Assembly (NCBI RefSeq): GCF_003324165.1
Contig: NW_025407838.1
Span: 506,752 to 570,751, forward strand
DNA: 64,000 bases
Reading direction: 5' to 3'
Source of the DNA: Naegleria lovaniensis
Lineage: Eukaryota; Heterolobosea; Eutetramitea; Acrasida; Naegleriidae
Made by a program: the position numbers and the translations under genes. Shown piece by piece: positions 51,384 through 60,384 of the stretch (positions within the stretch are counted from its first letter, which is position 1; each line of letters opens with the position of its first letter). The notes under the pieces are model-generated. The model searched no databases. It was not told the DNA's origin and was given only the letters and a program-made list of their open reading frames with translations.

Positions 51384-53202
51384 ATGAATAGTAATAGTAG
51401 AAGCGTTGTTCCTACTACTACAACCACCACCATTCCTATGAATACAACGAACTCAACGACATTATTTCATCCATACCTTGGAGAAATACCAAATCCTTCT
51501 CCTCCTTCTCGAATGACGATGATGAATTTGAGAGGACCACCACACCACCAACAAATGTATCATCCTCAACAATCATTACATCGAAGAAGAATGACAACGA
51601 CGAAGACGTCAATGAATGTGTTGAGGAATGATCAATGTTTGCATAACGATTGGGATCTTAACAACAAGAAGATAGATACAAGTGAACTGAATCTAGAACT
51701 TCATCAACAACAGTGCTATTATCCGACTCATTCTTCACTTATTGAGAAGCTGCAGCACCACAATCATCCCAATCCCTTAATAACTTGTAACATTTCTAAT
51801 TCTGCTCGACAATTATCCAAATTTGGAAATCGACAAACCAAACCATTCTTTTACTAAACATGACCAAACGATGGACAAGAAAAGACCGGACACCAATTCA
51901 GAACATTGTTATCCCATACTTCAAACAGATCATTTAGCCAATTTCAATCAGACGTCTCTTGCATTTCCAAATATTCACATTGAATACGACACAGGAATGG
52001 ATCATACGGACAGAAACATCGAGCAATCAATACCTCAGAAAGGACTTGGATTTCATTGCGATCGAGAGAGTAATATACAAAATAATTATCCCGTGTTACC
52101 GACTTCTCTTGAACAGTTAAAACAGTTGCGGTGTAATCTCAATGAAGGAAATTGTGTGAATAAGGAAAAGATGACAACAACTAGGGAACAACAAAAGCCC
52201 CTGGACGCTGCATCCAATCTATGTTCGATCGAACATTTAAGGTCAAAAGTAGAAGAAAAAGAAACAACAACACCAACTGCTGCCACTTGTCATTCCGCAG
52301 AAATCATGGTCAAGTCGAGAAGTATCAGTGCCAGGACTTCAACCATTCCTCCAGAAATGATGAGTCATATCCCACCCATTTCGAATACTTCTACTACTAC
52401 TAAACCCTCCTCATCCAAGTTGACTTGCAGCCCTTCTCGACCCGTTGGTTCTTCTAATAATAATTTGAGACAACAACGAACGTTCTCAAACGCCTCTTGC
52501 GCTTCATCATCCTTATCATCATCGACGAATACTGTTTCTTCTTCTTCTTCTTCTTCGCAATATACCTCATCGCCAACCTCAAATATGTTTACCATGTTCA
52601 TTGCACCACCTCCTCAAGTGGTTAATACTACTACCACCACTACCACCAGCACCACGAATAATCACCCATTGTTGATGAGGAGTGGCACCAGCCCTACGAA
52701 TTATAGTCCATCCGTCATGAGGATGACCACTAGTCGATTAAGTACACGCAATAATTGCAAATTCTTTGAGTATAAACCTGGAAATGGAAACAAGCTACAA
52801 AAAACTCCAGCTACGCTAGAGAGTCCACAGACGATGGGGGTTACCATGAATAAGATTGAAAAACAGAAAAAGATGAAGATCATGATGTCTGTACCACAGA
52901 CACAAACTGCCACAACGAATGTGAATTTAATACAACAGCATGTTGTGCCTCATCATTCCTCGACAAGTGGTTGCAAGATGGACGCATTGTTGTCTGGTTC
53001 GAGATCCTCAGTGAATAATATCCTCAACAATACGTCGTTTCAATTGCCATCAATGACAACAGAGGAGACGTTGTTATCAAGTCCAACGACAACTAGTGTG
53101 TCTTCCAACAACATGATCACAACTCAACTTCCACCTATTTCGACCTTAGCCACACCAAAAACCTTCCGAACAGCAATATCCATAAACGATATTCTCAATT
53201 AA
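51384..53202 (+). CDS. Asn/Ser/Thr-rich low-complexity protein with an apparent frame break
   Basis: Two plus-strand frames overlap by 35 bases: 51384-51857 (157 residues, ATG after a normal spacer) and an open frame from 51823 to 53202 whose first ATG is at 51871. Both are of the same disordered Gln/Asn/Thr/Ser/Pro/His style (TTTTTTIPMNTTNSTT; SSSSSQYTSSPTSNM), so one gene with a frame change between 51823 and 51857 is likeliest. No donor of the GTRNGT type used elsewhere in the window occurs in the first part, so a sequencing indel or a real mutation is favoured over an intron. The C-terminus ends with a compact helix, TFRTAISINDILN. Function unknown, perhaps a regulator. Confidence 0.55.
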
Positions 53203-53294
53203 ACAATTCCATTATTAATATATTGTTCTTTTTTGAAAAGCGCAATTCTTGAAACAAAGTTTGTCCTTTATTACAAAACTGTTCAACAGAGTTT

Positions 53295-53993
53295 TTATTG
53301 CTTAGATTGTTGTTGAGCAAAGCAACATCCACCAGTGCTTGAACCAGTTTGTCCACTCACTGGGCAACACTTTTCAGTGGTAATTCCATGTCTGCAGTCA
53401 TCATCGACATAGTACTTGGCAAACAAATCGTTTTGAATCCAGAACAACTTGTTGAAAGCCAACAAGGTCTTGACACGTTGTTCCTCACTCAATTGGTCGC
53501 ACTTGGCAATAGTTCCCAAAATGACATCACTGACATATCCAAACAAGGCATTGCAGTGAATGTAATCCACAACAATGTCCTTATTTCCAGCCTTAGCAGT
53601 GTGAATCTTACCAACCCAATCCAAATAATTAATGAAACCCTTGGATGAGTAATCAGCAGTAACCAACTTGACCAAATACTTGCTCAACATATCCTTACGG
53701 AATTTAATTTGTTCCGATTTGGTATCGCTCAATTCATCCAAATTCTTTTCCATTTCACCAGTGAATTGATCATTTCTCACCAAAAAGACCTTCTTGGTAA
53801 CATCAAACGAGAACAACTTGACATAGACCAAATCCACGACGGTTGGAACGAGAGGAGCCAAAATGGAAGCCGAGTTATGGATGGCTTCAACATCTTCGGA
53901 ACCGAAACCAACAAATTTGCAGACGTAATCAAATCGATAGTGGAGATCGGTGAAGAGTTTTTGTTCTTCAATGGTTTGCATTACTGGAGCCAT
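53295..53993 (-). CDS. Protoglobin / globin-sensor-like haem protein
   Basis: 232 residues. It follows the protoglobin and globin-coupled-sensor pattern: RFDYVCKFVGFGSEDVEAIH, ILAPLVPTVVDLVYVKLFSF, KDMLSKYLVKLVTADYSSKG, FINYLDWVGKIHTAKAG with the proximal His in GKIHTAK, VDYIHCNALFGYVSDVILG, LFWIQNDLFAKYY. No methyl-accepting or cyclase output follows, so this is a stand-alone globin. Oxygen or NO binding is inferred. The last 25 residues are cysteine-rich (EKCCPVSGQTGSSTGGCCFA), which is unusual and may bind metal or become lipidated. Confidence 0.85.
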   Translation of the reverse strand: MAPVMQTIEEQKLFTDLHYRFDYVCKFVGFGSEDVEAIHNSASILAPLVPTVVDLVYVKLFSFDVTKKVFLVRNDQFTGEMEKNLDELSDTKSEQIKFRKDMLSKYLVKLVTADYSSKGFINYLDWVGKIHTAKAGNKDIVVDYIHCNALFGYVSDVILGTIAKCDQLSEEQRVKTLLAFNKLFWIQNDLFAKYYVDDDCRHGITTEKCCPVSGQTGSSTGGCCFAQQQSKQ

Positions 53994-54394
53994 GGTGTGA
54001 GTAGTAGTAGTGTGTGGATGGATGGTGTTAGAGAAATATTGTTGTTTTTTTTGTTTCTTCCAAGAACACGACTATTAAGGAAATTTTAAAAAAGTTGTTG
54101 GATGTTGAAGATGGTAGAATCTGGGGATTGGCCCATTTCCACTCGCTTGAATCTATGTGGTGGTAGGGCAAGTGGGAGAATACGGAATTTTGCTCTTGTT
54201 TATGTACATTTATGGTACTGTGTGTCGTTTATGGAGATATTTAAGAACCAATCGAAACAGTGGGATTTTTCCATACGGGGAAAATGTTTTACAATGAAAA
54301 CGACCGAGCTGACTGAAGGTGGACTGTATTATCAAACACGAGACAATATCTGTAAGATATTAAGGTTTATTGCATGACAAACCACCATTACAAC
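53994..54394. other. Intergenic, no gene seen
   Basis: About 400 bases between the protoglobin start and the lysozyme 3' end. A 91-codon plus-strand frame at 54102 shows no resemblance to a known protein; nothing else recognised. Confidence 0.5.
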
Positions 54395-55313
54395 TCAGTA
54401 GAAATTCACATCCACATCGACACCACATTCAGCAGGACCATGATCCCAATATTGCTTAATAGCTGGAGAAGTCCATCCTCCAAAATGATAGGCCTTCATT
54501 CACCAAAACGTCAGCAACGAAATGATTATTCATTTAACCCACGATCAACATTATGAAATACTCACCCAAGCATCATTGAAATTACTTGCATTGTCATAAT
54601 GAGCATACCACAATTGTAAATGCGACAAATTACTCTCTCCTCCCACCGTTTGTTGCCACTCATAGACCGATGAATAAATTCCAACACGTCGATTCATTCC
54701 TTCCTTTGCAAAATACTTTTCAGCTGCCATCGATGCATTTGTGACATAATTGGCATTGGACGATAAGTCATTGTACCAACATCCGTTGCATTGTTCGATG
54801 TCGAGCCATAATTGACCATAATCGACTTTGGAATCATGCAATCGGGAAAGCATTGTTTCGATGGCTGCTGAGGCAGGATAATTGTTTCGACAATTGGGAC
54901 ACATGAAGGCATAGACATCGACGTATTGAAATCCAGCAGCACGGGCGTCTTGGACACATTGTAAAATTCGATTATTGTATTGATAGCCTCCGTTCCATAC
55001 TTCAATGATGGCTATTGTGTGTTTTGTGACAATTCACATTTAGAAATAAAATAATTTTTTAAAATCAAAAGAAAATCATTGAATTTCGGATCAATTTTTA
55101 ACAAGTTCCGAAAAAACACCTACCGAAATCAAAGCCATTTCTCTTCAAACAACGCCAATTGTCCAATGTGGCAGTCTGACATTGTTGTAAACTCATGTCC
55201 ACTCCACGAACAGCCAACACAGTTGTCATTGATCCACAAGTGGCGAGAATGACAAGAAGGCTTGTTACAAGTACCAACTTCATAGAACGGGTGAGCTCGG
55301 TTTGTTGCGACAT
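54395..55313 (-). CDS. Secreted GH25-type lysozyme
   Basis: Three exons (55124-55313, 54566-55011, 54395-54493; introns 112 and 72 nt), 244 residues. Signal peptide (MKLVLVTSLLVILATCGSMT after a short N-extension); ATG 55313 is preceded by seven A, an inner Met at the peptide start is the alternative. The barrel follows: VRGVDMSLQQ, IIEVWNGGYQYNNRILQCVQ, AAGFQYVDVYAFMC, LWLDIEQCNG with the Asp-x-Glu pair, VGIYSSVYEWQQTVGG, LQLWYAHYD, FGGWTSPAIKQYWDHG, and CGVDVDVNFY. This is the amoeba/nematode LYS type, cutting bacterial peptidoglycan. The 3' exon supplies the last barrel strand, so its inclusion is well supported. Confidence 0.9.
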
Positions 55314-55529
55314 TTTTTTGAGATGTACCCGAAACAGTGTCGTAATCAAAGAGTCTGTTGGAAGAGGCAGCCTGTGAAATGTGAAGATTCATCAAGGGCG
55401 TTTTTGTGTTTATTTTCCAATTAATTTCACACAATCCTGTTGTAGAGATTACAATTTGGTTGTAACTCTTAATAGTTCAATACACTGGTTTGCAATTGAT
55501 AAAGTGCCAAATCAAAACTCTCTCAATGA

Positions 55530-56753
55530 TTAACAAATGGATTTCAAATTATAGACTGGATAGTCACCATGAGATTCAATGAACGACAACAAATTGTCGT
55601 GCCAATATTTCACAGCTATTTCAGGAATGAAAGATAGGGAAGCCAACACTGAAAAGAGCCAAATCCATCGTTCTGGGCCATTCTTGCAGAAACAGTTCCA
55701 ACATGCTTCAAAAGAAAAATCAGACAAGTCAGCTCCACAACGCTCCAATTCGTCATAGTAAGTTTTCAGTAAATGTTTGGAATTTTGAGCGACAATTTCA
55801 GGTTTCACATCAGAGATGAGAGTCTGAGCCAAATCTGTCACTGGATTCCAAATACCAACTTCAGACCAATCAAACAAGGACAATTCCAAATTTTCAACAT
55901 TCACAAACATGTTACTAGCATGAAAATCTCCATGACACAAAGCAAATGGTTCTTCATGAATGGCCTTTTGCATATTTTCCCAACTTGCCAATTCATAGGA
56001 TCGATCAATAATTCCAATTAATTTTTCAGAGAATTTGAAAAGTTCACTTTGAGCATTTCTTTCTTTGGCAGCTTCCCAAGCCTTTCTTCCATTGGCCATT
56101 CCAAATTCCCATACATCTCGATGTTCACCCTTGTAAAATCCACAAGCTTTCAAAAACCCATGACTCAATAATGATGGGTCTTTCCAAAACTTGGCATTCA
56201 ACCTTGCACAAGTCAAATACATTTGTTCCAAAACAGAAACTGGCTCAGGAAGTTTGACATTCATTTCTGGCATTCCCCAAACTTGATTACCAAACACAAA
56301 ATTAGCACCAACCACATGATCACTAGTTTTTAAATCTTTCATCAGCAACACATATTCACCAGTTTTTTCGCATCCAAATCCATACAAGACATTTTTCGAA
56401 ACCTCCAACTGCTCCACTAAATCACTATCATAAAACAATCCTTCTCGATATTGTCCACGAGCACTGGATTGAGCTCTCGCTTGTTCACTGGTTTGACTTG
56501 TTTTCAACATGAATGTTTTTGGCAAGGAATGGCATTCAGGATCGGAATAGGTAACGGTTAATCGATTCATCACTGCTGCAAGTCCTCTATTATCCTTCAA
56601 TCCATTCATCTCTACAGAGAGAACATGATGATTCTCATCGGTCAATATTCCCTTCTTTCTCAAGATGAATTCCAACCATTCGGATGAAACAGTGGTATCC
56701 CCTGGTTTTGGTGCGAGTGAGGCTTTGGTGAGAGAATGGTTTGGTTGAGACAT
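55530..56753 (-). CDS. Aminoglycoside-phosphotransferase-fold kinase (EcKL/choline-kinase type)
   Basis: 407 residues, ATG after eight A. Kinase landmarks: N-lobe FMLKTSQTSEQA with the ATP Lys, LMKDLKTSDHVVG hinge, and the Brenner motif ALCHGDFHASNMFV followed by LSLFDWSEVGIWNPVTDLAQ. This HGDxHxxN...D-W arrangement is APH-like; the overall length and GFLKACGFYKGEH region recall the DUF1679/EcKL and acyl-CoA-dehydrogenase-like APH group of insects and nematodes. Catalytic Asp (HGDFH) and metal Asp (LFDW) are in place. The phosphate acceptor, a small hydroxyl compound, is unknown. Confidence 0.85.
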   Translation of the reverse strand: MSQPNHSLTKASLAPKPGDTTVSSEWLEFILRKKGILTDENHHVLSVEMNGLKDNRGLAAVMNRLTVTYSDPECHSLPKTFMLKTSQTSEQARAQSSARGQYREGLFYDSDLVEQLEVSKNVLYGFGCEKTGEYVLLMKDLKTSDHVVGANFVFGNQVWGMPEMNVKLPEPVSVLEQMYLTCARLNAKFWKDPSLLSHGFLKACGFYKGEHRDVWEFGMANGRKAWEAAKERNAQSELFKFSEKLIGIIDRSYELASWENMQKAIHEEPFALCHGDFHASNMFVNVENLELSLFDWSEVGIWNPVTDLAQTLISDVKPEIVAQNSKHLLKTYYDELERCGADLSDFSFEACWNCFCKNGPERWIWLFSVLASLSFIPEIAVKYWHDNLLSFIESHGDYPVYNLKSIC

Positions 56754-57132
56754 TTTTTTTGTTGTTAATAAGGAATGATGAATATATTTCTATTCCATAT
56801 ATTTATGACAAACAGAAACTCCCCTCTTGGATCGTTGATTTTCAATTACAATGTAAAAATTGAAGTTCAATCTTGGAATTGTGGATCAACGTTCAACTTG
56901 GTCCGTTCGGAGCTAATTATTAAGATTCGGCGCCTTTTGAAACAATAACCTTGTTGTAATGATGACAATAAAACCAAATCCAGTTGGATTCTAACACTAG
57001 GTCCTTTGTCTTCAATCTTGTTGAGAGTAAAAGAGTGATGTGTCCACAAGAAGTCTTTAGCAGACCTTGAACATTCATATGTACATGGAATTTGATTCAC
57101 CCGCTGCCAAAGCAAAAGATCATTAAAAAAAA
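56754..57132. other. Intergenic between divergent genes
   Basis: 379 bases separate the minus-strand kinase from the plus-strand esterase. A minus-strand frame (56867-57211) overlaps the esterase 5' end, has no ATG of its own outside that gene, and matches nothing known. Confidence 0.5.
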
Positions 57133-58645
57133 ATGACACAAAATCAATTACTGAGCTCCTCGTCATCACACATGAAATCGGCATTAGCATTTTTCTATTT
57201 ATTCGTATCAATTTTGTGTTGTTTTTTGATGCTAGCTCTTCCGATCATTCATGGGCAAACAATTTCAGAAAATAAGCCTTGCAAGGATCGGATGAGCGAT
57301 GCCACCTGTTTATTTATTCCTGCCACAATCGATGAGTCTCGTGATGATCAAGGTTCTGTCATTTCATTCCGTAACGGAAGATTTTTGAGAAAAAACAATG
57401 ATAGTGGAATTGAATTTGATTGGTCGGGAGTGATTATTTCAACTCAAATCGTTTATACGGAAAATTCATCTCTTCATTCTGCCAATGCCGTGTTGAAAAC
57501 CTTGGTTCATATGAAAGATGTTGGAAATTTATATAACATTTATTTGTGGAGAGTATCCAATACCGTACAAAAGCAATTCTTGCAAAAATTGACACTTGTC
57601 ACTAATCATGACAATAATAATGTTGGATATGGAGTAGAATTTTCTTGGTCTAGAGTTGGTGGTCTTACTACATATACTCTTGAAATTGAGATTGAAAAGA
57701 GAACAGAAGCCATGTTAGGTGTTGCAACATTTTATGGCTTTTCTTTTGTTAAAAGTGAAAACTTTGTTCTTTCACCAGTGAATTCTCATCAAAAAACACA
57801 ACATCTTTTACAATCCAAAAGTACCATGATTCAAACAAATAGTCCTCTGAAAATTGAATTCATTGGTGACTCTATTACTTGTGCTTATGGAAATTTAGGA
57901 AAACCACCCTGTGCTTACACACCAAACACTCAAGATGTTCATGAAAGTTTTGTGGAAAAGACCGCACGATATCTTGGAGCTTCTGAAATTCATGTCGAAT
58001 GTTGGAGTGGAAAGGGAGTGGTGAGAAATTATGCCGATAAGAATACCACTTCCAAAGATCCATTCCCAGTGTATTATCCTCGAACATTGGCAAATAATCC
58101 AAATGTGAATTGGGATTTCAAAACTTCGAATTTTATACCAGATATTGTTGTGATTACACTTGGAACGAATGATTTCAGTACTCCACCAAGACCATCCTAT
58201 GAAGAATTTAGTACTGGATATCAACATTTTATAGATTTTATCATGAGCAAGTATTTACCACTCAAAGGACCATCTTTTAAACTTGTATTGGTGGTAGGTT
58301 CAATTCTGCTGATTTGTTTTTCTCATATTTATGACACTTGTGTTTATCAATTTTTATACGAAAATCATTGTTCATCACACTCACTCACAATTGGTTGATT
58401 CCTTATTTCTTACTGATCACATTTAGAGCGTGGTAGTGACAGAAAATTATGGCGAGTTCATCAAAAAGGTTGCACAATCTCAACCAAGCTATGGAAAAAC
58501 TGTTCATTTCGCCTCTTTGGAAGATGTTTGGAGAAATTTCCAAACCAACGATTGGGGCTGCAGTGGTCATCCATCGGTTTCTGGTGACGAAAAAATGGCC
58601 AAAGCTCTCAGTGCTTTTATTTCTACTCATGTCATTGGTCAATAA
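57133..58645 (+). CDS. Secreted SGNH/GDSL esterase of carbohydrate esterase family 2 type
   Basis: Exons 57133-58293 and 58427-58645 (133-nt intron, phase 0), 459 residues. Signal anchor at 15-45 (FFYLFVSILCCFLMLALPII). An N-terminal beta-sandwich (about 60-215) is followed by the SGNH hydrolase: IEFIGDSITCAYGNLG (Ser nucleophile), VVITLGTNDFSTPP (block III Asn), and in exon 2 DWGCSGHPSVSGDEKMA (catalytic His). This jelly-roll plus SGNH order is typical of CE2 deacetylases that strip acetyl groups from xylan, mannan or related sugars. Without the second exon the catalytic His would be lost. Possibly used against bacterial or plant glycans. Confidence 0.9.
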
Positions 58646-58693
58646 TAAATCTAGATCAGAAAAGAATGCATTAAGGAAAACGTGTAAAAAAAA

Positions 58694-60325
58694 ATGTCAT
58701 CCAAACATAATGATGATGAGGAGATGAAGAAGTTACATCAACCGTTGAGGATCATACTGGTTGATTTTTTAAATTCTTCTTCTTCTTCATTTGATGAAAT
58801 GTTGGAGGTTCCGGAAATTATTCAGAGCTCATTGGAATTATTATTGAAAAAGAAATTCTTGAAACAACAATTCGGAAAGAAGAAATGGCTACTAAATAGG
58901 GAATTGAAATATTCAAATTTCTTCCCTGTAGAGTTTATGAATGATCCTGAATTTGTGTTGAATCATATCCAAAAGTATGGTTATGGATTGATATATGCAT
59001 CTTCACAGCTAAAACAAGACAGAGAGTTTGTATTGCAAGTAGTTCAACTCAAAGGCGAAGAGTTACTCTTTGCCGAGAAATACTTTAAGAATGATCCAGA
59101 AGTGTTATTAACAGCCATAAAACAAGATGCTCAAGCTTTATATCGTGCTTCCAGAGAGCTGCAATATGACAAGCGATTTGTGTTGGAAGCCGTTCGACTC
59201 AACGGAAAAGCACTGTGTGCTTGTTTTACATTTCAGAAAGACATGGATATTGTGTTCACTGCTTTGAAACAAAATGGCGAAGCGTTACAATGGTTTGAGT
59301 TTTCCAGAGACTCTAAAAAGGACAAATTAATGACATTGGAAGCCATCCAACAAACGAAGAATGCACTGCGATGGACACCCCAGTATTTACTTCAAGATGA
59401 TGCTTTCATGCTACAAGCCCTCAAAATAATTAGTCCAGACAACTTTCACTCTTTCGATTATTCAAACAACGAAATCATGTCGAAGGTTATTCAACACTTT
59501 GGATTTTTACTCCAATTTGCAAGTAATGAACTCATGAATGATAGAGACATTGTTTTGAAAGCAGTAAGAAACGATGGTTGTTCGTTGCAATTTGCCTCTG
59601 ATCGTTTGAAGAATGACAAGGAAATTGCACTAGTGGCTGTCACTCAAAATGGCTGGGCATTGAAATATGTCTCCCTCGAGTTGAAGAGAGACAAACAAGT
59701 GGTAGTGGCTGCCATAAGTCAAAATGGATATGCTCTTGCATTTGCATCAATAGAGTTGAAGAATGATAAGGACGTAGTTTTACTTGCCATATCTCAACAT
59801 GGATCGTTGCTGCAATACGTTTCCTATGATGACAAGGAGGTCGTATTGGCAGCTGTCAAACAATACAGTGGGGCTCTCGAATATGCGAGCTATGAATTGA
59901 AAAATGACCAAGAAATTGTGTCGGAAGCCATCAAAGAAGGGTACCATTCTTTGCAATTTGCTTCTGACGAACTGTTGTGTGATAAACAGTTCTTGTTACA
60001 GGTTGCAAAATATGGAGGTCAAGCTTTTCTGAATTATGTCCCAGAAGAAGTTACTAAAGACAATGAATTCATGTTGAAAGTAAGGGAAGAAATCAAAAGT
60101 TCTGGATTTGCTTCACAGTTTAATGAAGAATTTTATTTAGAAAGAATAGAGCAATGTTATTATGGAGCTTATTTTGGTTTAAACACCAATCACCGAGTTT
60201 GCTCAAATCAGTCATCGCCTCCTGCTTATGTTTTCATGGAAACACCAATAAGTGATGAGAGAAGCAGCAACGTTGATATGGGAAAAACTTTATCCTTTCC
60301 CGAATTTCACTGTGACTTGATCTAG
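58694..60325 (+). CDS. DUF4116 repeat protein
   Basis: 543 residues. Some nine or ten repeats of 24-25 residues carry the DUF4116 pattern, for example DREFVLQVVQLKGEELLFAE, DKRFVLEAVRLNGKALCACF, DRDIVLKAVRNDGCSLQFAS, DKEIALVAVTQNGWALKYVS and DKDVVLLAISQHGSLLQYVS. Each should be a helix pair, stacking into a solenoid. The first 80 residues and the last 60 are outside the repeats. DUF4116 proteins are numerous in protists and giant viruses and have no firm role. The repeats are even, without internal stops. Confidence 0.9.
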   Translation: MSSKHNDDEEMKKLHQPLRIILVDFLNSSSSSFDEMLEVPEIIQSSLELLLKKKFLKQQFGKKKWLLNRELKYSNFFPVEFMNDPEFVLNHIQKYGYGLIYASSQLKQDREFVLQVVQLKGEELLFAEKYFKNDPEVLLTAIKQDAQALYRASRELQYDKRFVLEAVRLNGKALCACFTFQKDMDIVFTALKQNGEALQWFEFSRDSKKDKLMTLEAIQQTKNALRWTPQYLLQDDAFMLQALKIISPDNFHSFDYSNNEIMSKVIQHFGFLLQFASNELMNDRDIVLKAVRNDGCSLQFASDRLKNDKEIALVAVTQNGWALKYVSLELKRDKQVVVAAISQNGYALAFASIELKNDKDVVLLAISQHGSLLQYVSYDDKEVVLAAVKQYSGALEYASYELKNDQEIVSEAIKEGYHSLQFASDELLCDKQFLLQVAKYGGQAFLNYVPEEVTKDNEFMLKVREEIKSSGFASQFNEEFYLERIEQCYYGAYFGLNTNHRVCSNQSSPPAYVFMETPISDERSSNVDMGKTLSFPEFHCDLI

Positions 60326-60384
60326 TAATATAGATTGATAAAATTGACGTGAATTATTTGAGTTTTTAATTTTCATCTTTACAA

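Noticed and set aside
54102-54377. Plus-strand 91-codon frame
   Set aside because: No family resemblance and no support beyond length.
56867-57211. Minus-strand frame overlapping the CE2-type gene start
   Set aside because: Its only Met codons lie inside the esterase 5' end; no known domain.
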